Below are positions 43,957-51,558 of a stretch of DNA of 64,000 bases, piece after piece. Under the pieces are notes generated by a model. It was not told where the DNA came from. It saw only the letters and a list, made by a program, of their open reading frames with translations, and made no database searches. The position numbers were made by a program, and so were the translations under genes. The stretch is taken from positions 1,842,501 through 1,906,500 of the forward strand of contig NZ_CP086120.1 of the NCBI RefSeq assembly GCF_021216675.1, in the 5' to 3' direction. The stretch's first letter is position 1, and each line of letters begins with the position of its first letter. Source of the DNA: Streptomyces gobiensis. GTDB taxonomy: Bacteria; Actinomycetota; Actinomycetes; Streptomycetales; Streptomycetaceae.

Positions 43957-44427
43957 ATGACGCACACCAGCCCGTACCAGGGGCCACAGCCTGCCCCGGC
44001 ACGTACGGCACCACGGTGGGCCCGTAAGCGGTACGTGCTGCCGGCGATCGGCTTGGCCTTCTTCCTCGGCATCGGCGCGGGCGCGTCGGACGCAAGCGAC
44101 AAGGAGTCCGCCGCCGGCAAGCCGCAGCCCACGGCCACCGTCACGGCTACGGATACAGCTACCGCCACCGCCACGGCCACCGCTACTGAGACCGCGGAGG
44201 CAGCGCCCGCGCCCACCGTGACCGTACGGGCCACCAGAACGGTCACCGCTCAGCCCGCCGGCGGCGGCGATGACAGCACCAGCGGAGGCGGTGGGGGCGG
44301 GGACAGAGATGTGTACTACGCCAACTGCGCCGCCGCCCGGGCCGATGGTGCTGCTCCCGTACGCCGTGGCGATCCCGGCTACGGGCGCCATCTCGACCGC
44401 GACGGCGATGGCACCGGCTGTGAATGA
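43957..44427 (+). CDS. Excalibur calcium-binding domain protein
   Basis: A 156-residue membrane-anchored exported protein. A short cytoplasmic N-terminus precedes a helix (YVLPAIGLAFFLGIGAGASD). Then comes a low-complexity Thr/Ala stretch of ATATATAT type (DNA repeats of ACGGCCACCGC units, about residues 57-80) and a Gly-rich linker. A C-terminal Excalibur domain follows: DVYYANCAAARADGAAPVRR and GYGRHLDRDGDGTGCE. The DxDxDGxxCE loop should bind calcium, with two cysteines likely disulfide-bonded. The role of such proteins in Streptomyces is unknown; envelope attachment is likely. Confidence 0.88.
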   Translation: MTHTSPYQGPQPAPARTAPRWARKRYVLPAIGLAFFLGIGAGASDASDKESAAGKPQPTATVTATDTATATATATATETAEAAPAPTVTVRATRTVTAQPAGGGDDSTSGGGGGGDRDVYYANCAAARADGAAPVRRGDPGYGRHLDRDGDGTGCE

Positions 44428-44448
44428 GGGCTGAGGCACGGAACGTGA

Positions 44449-44483
44449 AGCTGCCCCTAGCCGGAGTCCGGCGAGGGGCAGCT
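44449..44483. terminator. Bidirectional terminator between Excalibur and acyl-CoA dehydrogenase genes
   Basis: AGCTGCCCCT (44449-44458) and AGGGGCAGCT (44474-44483) are perfect 10-base arms. An inner CCGG-AGT-CCGG hairpin extends the stem. It sits between convergent genes. Confidence 0.8.
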
Positions 44484-44503
44484 GCGGTGAGGGGTAGCCG
44501 CGG

Positions 44504-45676
44504 TTACGGCAGGTTGCGGGCCATGACGATCCGCTGGACCTGATTCGTGCCCTCATAAATCTGCGTGATCTTGGCATCCCGCATCATGCGCTCGACCGGG
44601 TAGTCCCGGGTGTAGCCATAGCCGCCCAGCAGCTGCACCGCGTCGGTCGTGATCTCCATCGCGGCGTCCGAGGCGTAGCACTTCGCGGCGGCGCCGAAGA
44701 AGGTCAGATCCTCCTTGTCGCCTCCGGCGGAAACCCGCTCCGACTTCGCGGCGGCCGCGTACGTCAGCTGGCGGGCGGCCTCCAGCTTCATCGCCATGTC
44801 GGCCAGCATGAACTGCACGCCCTGGAAGTCGGCGATCGGCTTGCCGAACTGCTTGCGCTCCTGGACGTAGCCCTTGGCGTAGTCCAGCGCGCCCTGGGCG
44901 ATACCGAGCGCCTGGGCGGCGATGGTGACACGGGTGTGGTCCAGGGTCTTCATGGCCGTGCCGAAGCCGGTGCCCTCCTCGCCGATCATGCGGTCGGCGG
45001 GGATACGGACGTTGTCGAGGTAGACCTCGCGGGTCGGGGAGCCCTTGATACCGAGCTTCTTCTCCGGGGCGCCGAAGGAGACACCCTCATCGCTCTTCTC
45101 GACAACGAAGGCGGAGATGCCCTTGGACCTCTTCTCGGGGTCGGTGACGGCCATCACCGTGTAGTACTCGGAGACACCGGCGTTGGTGATCCAGCGCTTC
45201 ACACCGTTGAGGATGTAGTGGTCGCCGTCCCGGACCGCCTTGGTCTTCATACCGGCGGCATCGGAGCCCGCGTCCGGCTCGCTGAGGCAGTAGGAGAACA
45301 TCGCCTCGCCCTTGGCGAGCGGGCCGAGGTACCTCTTCTTCAGCTCCTCGGAGGCGGAGAGCATCACCGGCAGCGAACCGAGCTTGTTGACGGCCGGGAT
45401 GAGGGAGGAGGAGGCGCAGACCCGGGCGACCTCCTCAATGACGATCACGGTCGCGAGCGCGTCGGCGCCCGCGCCGCCGTACTCCTCCGGTACATGTACG
45501 GCGTGCAGGTCGTTGGCGACGAGCGCGTCCAGGGCCTCCTGCGGAAAGCGGCCCTCCTCGTCCACCTCGGCCGCGTACGGGGCGATCTTCGCCTCGGCGA
45601 GCGAGCGCACCGAGTCACGGAGCATGTCGTGCTCTTCGGACGGCCGGTACAGGTCGAAATCAGCGGCTCCCGCCAC
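44504..45676 (-). CDS. Acyl-CoA dehydrogenase
   Basis: A 390-residue FAD-dependent acyl-CoA dehydrogenase of beta-oxidation or amino-acid catabolism. Signature 1 is SYCLSEPDAGSDAAGMKTKA and signature 2 the QLLGGYGYTRDYPVERMMRD segment. The terminal KITQIYEGTNQVQRIVMARN carries the catalytic-base region YEGT. It is the positional counterpart of mycobacterial FadE25 (Rv3274c), beside purE/purK in both genera. The GTG 45676 start follows a leader with palindromic GTTA/TAAC elements. Substrate chain length cannot be assigned. Confidence 0.94.
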   Translation of the reverse strand: MAGAADFDLYRPSEEHDMLRDSVRSLAEAKIAPYAAEVDEEGRFPQEALDALVANDLHAVHVPEEYGGAGADALATVIVIEEVARVCASSSLIPAVNKLGSLPVMLSASEELKKRYLGPLAKGEAMFSYCLSEPDAGSDAAGMKTKAVRDGDHYILNGVKRWITNAGVSEYYTVMAVTDPEKRSKGISAFVVEKSDEGVSFGAPEKKLGIKGSPTREVYLDNVRIPADRMIGEEGTGFGTAMKTLDHTRVTIAAQALGIAQGALDYAKGYVQERKQFGKPIADFQGVQFMLADMAMKLEAARQLTYAAAAKSERVSAGGDKEDLTFFGAAAKCYASDAAMEITTDAVQLLGGYGYTRDYPVERMMRDAKITQIYEGTNQVQRIVMARNLP

Positions 45677-45699
45677 GGTGTCTCACTCCCCAGAGAAGA

Positions 45700-45727
45700 T
45701 GTCTTTGCTAACTACCGTTAAGTAACC
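45700..45727 (-). promoter_or_regulatory. Candidate operator upstream of acyl-CoA dehydrogenase
   Basis: Read on the minus strand, GTTACTTAACGGTAGTTAGC contains GTTA-CT-TAAC and a second inverted TAAC/GTTA pair around GGTA, in an AT-rich island. TetR-type regulators of fatty-acid genes often bind such sites; the regulator is not in the window. Confidence 0.4.
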
Positions 45728-45828
45728 CAATTCTAGGGGCCTGGCCCAGCCCGGGGATACGTGAGCTTGCCGACAGCCCGGTTATGCTCGCGGACAGCGT
45801 TCCGCCCGTCATATCAGGAGTTCCGCCC

Positions 45829-47169
45829 ATGGCCCCCAGGATCACCGTGATCGGCACCGGCTACCTCGGCGCCACCCATGCCGCCGCCATGGCTGAGCTG
45901 GGCTTCGAGGTGCTGGGGCTGGACGTCGTACCCGAGAAGATCGAGCTGCTCTCCCGGGCCAGGGTCCCGATGTATGAGCCAGGTCTTGAAGAGCTGCTGG
46001 CCAGGCATGTGGCGGGCATCGAGGGGGCGTCCGGACGGCTGCGCTTCACCACCTCCTATGCGGAGGCCGCTGAGTTTGGTGATATCCACTTTGTCTGTGT
46101 GAATACCCCGCAGAAGCGTGGCGAATACGCCTGCGATATGTCCTATGTCGACAGCGCGATCGAGTCGCTCGCTCCACTGCTCACCCGTCCCGCACTCGTC
46201 GTCGGCAAGTCCACCGTCCCGGTCGGCAGCGCGGCCCGTATCGCGGCCCGTATCGCGGAACTCGCCCCGGCCGGGGAGGATGCCGAGCTCGCCTGGAACC
46301 CGGAGTTCCTGCGGGAGGGCTTCGCGGTGCAGGACACCCTGCACCCGGACCGTATCGTCGCCGGTGTCTGCTCCGACCGTGCCGAGCGGCTGCTCCGTGA
46401 GGTGTACGCCGCACCCATCGCCGAGGGCTCGCCCTTCGTCATTACCGATTTCCCGACCGCTGAGCTGGTGAAGACCTCCGCCAACTCCTTCCTCGCCACC
46501 AAGATCTCCTTCATCAACGCCATGGCCGAGGTCTGCGAGGCCGCTGACGGCGATGTGATGAAGCTGGCCGAGGCGATCGGCCATGACGAGCGGATCGGGA
46601 AGAAGTTCCTGCGCGCCGGGATCGGCTTCGGCGGCGGCTGTCTGCCCAAGGACATCCGCGCCTTTATGGCACGCGCCGGTGAGCTCGGTGCCGACCAGGC
46701 GCTGACCTTCCTCCGGGAGGTCGACTCGATCAATATGCGGCAGCGCGGCCAGATGGTCGGGCTGACCCGGGAAGCGGTCGGCGGTGCGCTGCTGGGCAAG
46801 CGGATCGCGGTGCTCGGCGCGACATTCAAGCCGGACTCGGACGACGTACGGGACTCGCCGGCGCTCAATGTCGCCGGCCAGCTCCACCTTCAGGGCGCGC
46901 AGGTAACGGTCTACGACCCCAAGGGCATGGACAACGCCCGCGCGATCTTCCCCACCCTGGCCTACGCCCCCACGGCCCTGGAAGCGGTGCGCGGTGCGGA
47001 TGTCGTGCTGCACCTGACCGAGTGGCGTGAGTTCCGCGAGCTGGACCCAGCTGTGCTCGGCGAGGCGGTCACCGAGCGCCACATCCTGGACGGCCGGAAC
47101 GCACTGGACCCGGTCCTGTGGCGCAAGGAGGGCTGGACCTTCCGAGCCCTGGGCCGCCCAACGGCGTAG
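45829..47169 (+). CDS. UDP-glucose 6-dehydrogenase
   Basis: A 446-residue nucleotide-sugar dehydrogenase oxidising UDP-glucose to UDP-glucuronate with NAD. Features: Rossmann fold ITVIGTGYLGATHAAAMAEL, FVCVNTPQKRGEYACDMSYV, VVGKSTVPVGSAARIAARIA, LAWNPEFLREGFAVQDTLHP, KTSANSFLATKISFINAMAE and the catalytic cysteine C271 in GIGFGGGCLPKDIRAFMARA. The C-terminal GATFKPDSDDVRDSPALNVA is also typical. AGGAG precedes ATG 45829. UDP-glucuronate would feed envelope or teichuronic-type polymers. Confidence 0.95.
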   Translation: MAPRITVIGTGYLGATHAAAMAELGFEVLGLDVVPEKIELLSRARVPMYEPGLEELLARHVAGIEGASGRLRFTTSYAEAAEFGDIHFVCVNTPQKRGEYACDMSYVDSAIESLAPLLTRPALVVGKSTVPVGSAARIAARIAELAPAGEDAELAWNPEFLREGFAVQDTLHPDRIVAGVCSDRAERLLREVYAAPIAEGSPFVITDFPTAELVKTSANSFLATKISFINAMAEVCEAADGDVMKLAEAIGHDERIGKKFLRAGIGFGGGCLPKDIRAFMARAGELGADQALTFLREVDSINMRQRGQMVGLTREAVGGALLGKRIAVLGATFKPDSDDVRDSPALNVAGQLHLQGAQVTVYDPKGMDNARAIFPTLAYAPTALEAVRGADVVLHLTEWREFRELDPAVLGEAVTERHILDGRNALDPVLWRKEGWTFRALGRPTA

Positions 47170-47196
47170 ACCCGGGTGCGTGTGCCCACCCGGGTC
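47169..47196. terminator. Hairpin terminator between UDP-glucose dehydrogenase and surface-protein operon
   Basis: GACCCGGGTG (47169-47178) and CACCCGGGTC (47187-47196) give 10-base perfect arms with an 8-base loop, followed by TCCTT. It lies immediately after the dehydrogenase stop codon and 49 bp from the stop of the convergent surface-protein gene. Confidence 0.8.
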
Positions 47197-47245
47197 TCCT
47201 TCGCTGGGGGACAGCTGGGAGCCAGTCGCGGGATCAGGTGCCGGA

Positions 47246-48676
47246 TCAGCCCAGCCCGCGCAGTCGGCGCCATGGTGTGAAGGTGAACACCGCGCCGCCC
47301 AGCAGGATGGCCGTACCGGCCAGCAGGCCGAGGGCGCGCAGGACGCCGCTGTCGGAGGCACCGGTCTGGGCGAGGCTGCCGCCGGTGCTGTCGGTGCCCG
47401 TACTGCCGCCGCCCGCCGTGCCCGTGGCGCCGCCGCTGTCACCGCCGCCCTGGGCGCCGCCGCTGTCAGCGCCTGTGCTGCCGCCGCTCGCCCCGCCCTG
47501 GTCCGTGGTGTCCAGTTCCAGCGACACCGCCGGGTCGTTGGCCGGGGTGCAGGTCGTGGTGGTGCCCATCGCCTCCACGGTCAGCACACCCGGGGTGAGG
47601 GTGGCGGTGCCGGTCGCTCCCGGGGTGTAGGTGCCCTTGAGATCCGGGATCTCGATGGGGTCGCCCGCGTTGATCGGCTCCTTGTTGGTCGGCCCCTCGG
47701 TCCTGACCGTGCCCTGGTCATCGCCGCCGACGACGACGTCCATGGACGGCTTGACGGAATCCCGGGGGATGTTGGCCGGGCTGTCCATCACCGACTCATT
47801 GAACTTCACCGTGAGGTCGAAGTTCTCACCTGCCTTCTTGGCGTTGATCTGCACCGGGGAGGTGGCTTCCCGGTCACCGATCGGGGTCTTGCACTCGTAG
47901 TCGACGGAGACTTCCTTGCCCTCGTACTCAGTGCCGTCCGGATCGCCCCCACCACCGGTGTCGCCACCGGTGTCGCCGCCGGTATCGCCGCCGCTGGTCC
48001 CGCCGCTGTCACCGCCAGTGGTACCCCCGGTATGCCCGCCGCTGTCGCCGCCCGTATCACCGCCGGTATTCCCACCCGTATCGCCACCGCTGTCGCCACC
48101 GCTGTCGCCGCCGGTCGTGCCTCCGGTGTCGCCCCCGTCGGTCACCGTGACGGTGGCCGCAGCGTCAACCTCCGCCGTCGGCGAGCACTTGGTGTCCGTG
48201 GAGATCGGCTGACTGACATTGATGTTGTAGTCGCCGGGTGTGAGCGTGATCTTCCCCACCGCCGTCACCTTCAGCGTGCCCTTCATATCCGAGAGCACCA
48301 TGGGACTGCCCTTGGGAATGGGCGGGTTCTCCCGTGGCCCCGCCATATCCAGCGTGTCGTCCTGCGCTCCCGCGATACCGAGCTTGCCGGTCGGTTTGAC
48401 AGTGTTCTCCCCCAGATCGAGGAGATCGGGATTGCCGGCGGCCGCTGCGACCGTCTTCCAGACGATCTCGATCTCCTCGCCGACCTTGGCCGTCTCCGGC
48501 GCCTGGATATCGACCTTGGTCGTCCCCTGCACCGGGGGCAGCCCGGAGATGGGCGGTGGTATGCACTCCGTCGCGTACGAGACCTCGGCAGCCTGAGCCG
48601 GGGTGGCAGCCATGAGCGCGGCCGCACCGCCGAACATCATCGCGACTCCGGCCGCTCGCCATCGTTGCGTTTTCAC
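47246..48676 (-). CDS. Surface protein with LAQTG sorting signal (sortase E-type substrate)
   Basis: A 476-residue exported protein. The signal peptide MKTQRWRAAGVAMMFGGAAA ends near AQAA (residue 30). Domain 1 (about 31-180) begins VSYATECIPPPISG. A collagen-like Gly-Gly-Asp/Ser/Thr linker spans about 182-253. Domain 2 (about 260-395, VSVDYECKTPIGDREATSPV to VEAMGTTTTCTP) matches the single domain of the LPKTG protein in this operon. A second Gly/Ser linker leads to LAQTG (435-439), a membrane helix and the basic tail RRLRG. LAxTG is the motif of Streptomyces class E sortases. Its start overlaps the previous stop (GTGA). No sortase gene is in the window. Confidence 0.88.
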   Translation of the reverse strand: MKTQRWRAAGVAMMFGGAAALMAATPAQAAEVSYATECIPPPISGLPPVQGTTKVDIQAPETAKVGEEIEIVWKTVAAAAGNPDLLDLGENTVKPTGKLGIAGAQDDTLDMAGPRENPPIPKGSPMVLSDMKGTLKVTAVGKITLTPGDYNINVSQPISTDTKCSPTAEVDAAATVTVTDGGDTGGTTGGDSGGDSGGDTGGNTGGDTGGDSGGHTGGTTGGDSGGTSGGDTGGDTGGDTGGGGDPDGTEYEGKEVSVDYECKTPIGDREATSPVQINAKKAGENFDLTVKFNESVMDSPANIPRDSVKPSMDVVVGGDDQGTVRTEGPTNKEPINAGDPIEIPDLKGTYTPGATGTATLTPGVLTVEAMGTTTTCTPANDPAVSLELDTTDQGGASGGSTGADSGGAQGGGDSGGATGTAGGGSTGTDSTGGSLAQTGASDSGVLRALGLLAGTAILLGGAVFTFTPWRRLRGLG

Positions 48677-49665
48677 GGTCGTCCTTTCTGTTCGTCAGGT
48701 GCGGAAAACGTGTCCGGGGCGAACCACGGGAGCGTGTCGGCCCCGGTCTCCGGCTTGGGATCCGGACCGGGCTTGGACAGCCGTACGGTGGACCGCTGGC
48801 GTGCCCTGCCCGCGGGAGGCCGCACCCGGTCGACGATCGCCATCCCGATCCGGAAGACCGCGGCAGGTACGACCAGGAAGAGCAGAATCCAGAACAGCGT
48901 CACGCCCCAGGGCCGCCCGACCTCCCAGGGCTGCTCGGCGAGCACCTTCTTGCCGTACTTCACCGAGACCCGGTAGTCGCCATGCGCTCCCGCTGGCAGC
49001 TCAACAGCCAGCTTGACCTGTGCCTTCTTGCCCGGATCAACGGTGCCGCGCCACTGCCGCTCCTCCCACCGCGGGGCGAAGACGCCATGGGAGGTGCCGA
49101 CCTGGAAGACCGGATCCTTGGCCGGGACCGACCCCTGATTGGCCACGGTCAGCACCAGCTGCCGCTGCGGCGGCGCCCCGAACCAGGTCAGCAGCCCGCT
49201 GGAGCCCGCCAGCCGCGCGGCCAGTACGGAGATCCGTTCACCACCGGGCTCGTCCTTGGGGAGCGGCTTGACCGGATGTCCGGCGATGGCGAACTCGACG
49301 TCCGCGAAGGCGTGTTCCCCGGTGACGGTGGAGGCCCGGATGACGCAGGGGCAGGCCTTCGGCGGCTCGGCGACGGGGATTTTCTTGACGAACGCCCCAT
49401 CGCCGTCCGTGGTGACCGCCCGGCCTTGGGCGTTGGCGCAGGAGTTGGTGCCGCCCATCGCGTTCTGTCCGCAGATGAGCAGGGTCAGCAGCGTCTTCGG
49501 CCGCCAGTCCGCACCGGTCACGGTGACGCTGCTGCCCGCACCCGCCTGCGCCCTGGAGACCGAGACGCTGGGGTCCGCCGCCGCGTGGGCGGCCCCGGAG
49601 GACACCGTGGCAAGCATGACGGCCGTCAGCAGGACCACGGCCAGCGCCGCCCCGACGCGGCCCAT
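48673..49665 (-). CDS. Exported Ig-like membrane protein of the surface-protein operon
   Basis: A 330-residue protein. The signal peptide (MGRVGAALAVVLLTAVMLAT) is followed by an Ig-like domain starting DPSVSVSRAQAGAGSSVTVT, with cysteines in LICGQNAMGGTNSCANA and KACPCVIRAST. It recalls, without strong identity, the neocarzinostatin-type fold. A second beta domain (about 155-255) precedes a C-terminal membrane helix (GVTLFWILLFLVVPAAVFRI) and a 50-residue basic cytoplasmic tail. ATG 49665 has GGGAG upstream; the frame stays open to 49803 through an 18-bp tandem repeat. Coupled to the LAQTG gene by stop/start overlap. Function unknown; possibly presents or stabilises the surface proteins. Confidence 0.8.
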   Translation of the reverse strand: MGRVGAALAVVLLTAVMLATVSSGAAHAAADPSVSVSRAQAGAGSSVTVTGADWRPKTLLTLLICGQNAMGGTNSCANAQGRAVTTDGDGAFVKKIPVAEPPKACPCVIRASTVTGEHAFADVEFAIAGHPVKPLPKDEPGGERISVLAARLAGSSGLLTWFGAPPQRQLVLTVANQGSVPAKDPVFQVGTSHGVFAPRWEERQWRGTVDPGKKAQVKLAVELPAGAHGDYRVSVKYGKKVLAEQPWEVGRPWGVTLFWILLFLVVPAAVFRIGMAIVDRVRPPAGRARQRSTVRLSKPGPDPKPETGADTLPWFAPDTFSAPDEQKGRP

Positions 49666-49684
49666 GGCGGACTCCCGGCGCGCA

Positions 49685-49738
49685 CCCCGCACTGCGCTCG
49701 CTGCCCCCACTGCGCTCGCTCCCCGCGCTGCCCTCGCT
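49685..49738 (-). repeat. Three 18-bp tandem repeats after the DUF916-like gene stop
   Basis: On the minus strand, AGCGAGGGCAGCGCGGGG, AGCGAGCGCAGTGGGGGC and AGCGAGCGCAGTGCGGGG follow each other directly, beginning 4 bases after the DUF916-like stop codon. As 18 is a multiple of three, the array keeps the next gene's upstream frame open and makes its start ambiguous. Confidence 0.75.
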
Positions 49739-49742
49739 CCAC

Positions 49743-50675
49743 TCACTTCGCCGCTCCTGTTCCCGTTCTGTCGCTTCGGCGCATCCGGCGGCGGACCCAC
49801 CACAGACCGCCCACCACCAGCGCGGCCCCCACGCCAAGGACGGCCGGAGCGGCCCAGGGCGCGGTATAGCCAGCCGACGCAGTGCTCTTCGCGCCGCCCT
49901 GCGCGGTCACGGTCAGCTCGACGGTGGCCCGGTCCAGCGTGGGCGGATCGGGCCAGGGCTCGCGGAGGGTGACTCGCTGGCCGGGCAGCAGCTCCACCGG
50001 CAGTACGCGGGCCTCGCGCTGGAAGAGCGGGCCGAGCACGCCGTCGGCGCGTATGGCGAGCCGGGGCGTGAGCGCCGTATTGCCCCGGTTGACCAGGGAG
50101 TAGCGGACCTGTTCGCCCACCACCGATACGTTCTCCACGCTGAGCGCGGAGAGTGCTGGGCCGGTGACCCGCAGATGCACCCGTACGCCCGCCTCCCGCT
50201 TCCCGGCGGAGATCACCACCGCCCCCGGGTGGTCACCCGGCACCGCGTCCGGCGGGACAGTCACCGTGAACGGCACCTCGGCCCGGGTCCGCGCCGGGAC
50301 CGTCACCCGCTCCTTCGCCAGCGCGATCCACGCCCCGGTGCCCCGGCTCTCACCGTCCTCCCGCACCGCGAAGCCGCCGCCGCGCTCGTTGTACGCGTCC
50401 GCGCCCCGCAGCTCATACGTACGCGCCCGCTTGCCCCGATTGGTGATCGCCACGGTGTCCTCAAGCACGGTCCCGGGCCCGGCCTCCAGATAGAAGTACG
50501 GCCGGTCCGCCGAGGTGCCGCCCCCGGCGACCGGTGCGGCGCTCCACACCCCGCCGTCCGGCCCGGCCCCCGGCCCGGACTCCGGCGCTGCCGCCCCGGC
50601 CTCCGGCAGGGCAGCGACCAGCACACAGCACAAGGCGGCGATGACCCCAGCGACCCCACGGAGGCTGCTCTGCAT
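49743..50675 (-). CDS. DUF916-like (WxL-associated) membrane protein
   Basis: A 310-residue exported protein. After a signal peptide (MQSSLRGVAGVIAALCCVLV, cleavage near GAAA) come RPYFYLEAGPGTVLEDTVAI, TNRGKRARTYELRGADAY and FTVTVPPDAVPGDHPGAVVI. This is the DUF916 / WxL peptidoglycan-binding pattern. A second Ig-like part (about 170-265) has VVGEQVRYSLVNRGNTALTP. A C-terminal membrane helix (APAVLGVGAALVVGGLWWV) and basic tail anchor it. In Firmicutes such proteins occur with WxL surface proteins. Here they occur with LPxTG-type proteins, starting 12 bp after the LPKTG gene. Confidence 0.85.
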   Translation of the reverse strand: MQSSLRGVAGVIAALCCVLVAALPEAGAAAPESGPGAGPDGGVWSAAPVAGGGTSADRPYFYLEAGPGTVLEDTVAITNRGKRARTYELRGADAYNERGGGFAVREDGESRGTGAWIALAKERVTVPARTRAEVPFTVTVPPDAVPGDHPGAVVISAGKREAGVRVHLRVTGPALSALSVENVSVVGEQVRYSLVNRGNTALTPRLAIRADGVLGPLFQREARVLPVELLPGQRVTLREPWPDPPTLDRATVELTVTAQGGAKSTASAGYTAPWAAPAVLGVGAALVVGGLWWVRRRMRRSDRTGTGAAK

Positions 50676-50687
50676 GGGCGGGGCCGG

Positions 50688-51413
50688 TCAGCGGGCGGGC
50701 TGCTGGCCGCGACGGGTGAGCCAGAGAGTTCCGGCCACTCCGGCGAGGAGCACCGTGCCGCCCAGGGTGGCAAGGGCGAGGGCGGAGTCCGCGGGGCCGG
50801 TCTTGGGGAGTTCACCGGGGCCGCCGCCGGGGCCTGTGGCCGCGGACTCATCCACCTCACCGGGCTTGATGTCGAGCGTCAGGGAGGGCTTGGGGCTGTT
50901 CTGCGGGGTGCAGGTGGTGGTCGTACCCAGCGCCTTGATGGTCAAGGTGCTCGCCGTGAAGGTGACCTTGCCGCTCTTCTTCGGGGTGTATGTACCGCTC
51001 AGGTCGTTGATCTTGATAGGGGTGTTGGCGGGTATCGCCTCGCTGTTCGCCGGGCCGCTCACCGGGACGGTGCCGCTCTCCGCACCGCCGAGCTTGATCA
51101 GCGCGCTGGGCTTCATCGCTCCCTTGCCGAGCTCAACCGGGCTGGAGGAGACGCCCTTCTCGAACGACATGGTGAGCTTGTAACCGTTGCCGCCCTTGTC
51201 GCCCTGGCCCAGCTTTTCGGCAGATATGTCGATCGGCGAGACAGCGCCCTTCTCGCCGATCGGTGTCTTGCACTGGTAGTCGACATCCACCGTCTCGGCA
51301 TGCGCGGCCGGGGCTGCCAGCAGCACCGCCGAGCCGGCCGTGACCACCGTGGCCAGCGCGAGCGCTGCCCCGCGGCGGTGGCAGTGGTGGTGGGCCTTCT
51401 TGCTCTGGGACAC
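50688..51413 (-). CDS. Small LPKTG surface protein
   Basis: A 241-residue exported protein, first gene of the four-gene operon. GTG 51413 follows AGGGGGA. The signal peptide ends near AHAE (VTAGSAVLLAAPAAHA). The single domain VDVDYQCKTPIGEKGAVSPI to LTIKALGTTTTCTP is homologous to domain 2 of the LAQTG protein (shared CKTPIG at the start and LGTTTTCTP/MGTTTTCTP at the end, both with a conserved Cys pair). A short linker leads to LPKTG (202-206), a membrane helix and RRGQQPAR. It should be cleaved and attached to the wall or a partner by a sortase encoded elsewhere. Confidence 0.88.
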   Translation of the reverse strand: MSQSKKAHHHCHRRGAALALATVVTAGSAVLLAAPAAHAETVDVDYQCKTPIGEKGAVSPIDISAEKLGQGDKGGNGYKLTMSFEKGVSSSPVELGKGAMKPSALIKLGGAESGTVPVSGPANSEAIPANTPIKINDLSGTYTPKKSGKVTFTASTLTIKALGTTTTCTPQNSPKPSLTLDIKPGEVDESAATGPGGGPGELPKTGPADSALALATLGGTVLLAGVAGTLWLTRRGQQPAR

Positions 51414-51558
51414 CGGGATCCCCCTTCGCCAACGTAAGCGGACGAACGTTACTGACGTCACATCAGATCGGGCGCCGACAGTACGCCGAGCACCTTGAAA
51501 GGGGAACCCCATGGCAGGGTTGGCTGGCGGGGCTGAGCGGAGGACGGGCTCTGTTGAT

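Noticed and set aside
45814-47442. 542-codon minus-strand frame opposite UDP-glucose dehydrogenase
   Set aside because: The plus-strand frame encodes a complete, motif-perfect dehydrogenase; the antisense product has no recognisable domain.
47916-48135. CRISPR-like regular repeats
   Set aside because: The regular spacing comes from in-frame 12-bp codon repeats encoding a Gly-rich linker; there are no unique spacers and no cas genes.
47027-48976. 649-codon plus-strand frame opposite the LAQTG surface protein
   Set aside because: Antisense shadow of the surface-protein gene; composition is Gly/Arg/Ala/Val-rich and it starts inside the UDP-glucose dehydrogenase gene.
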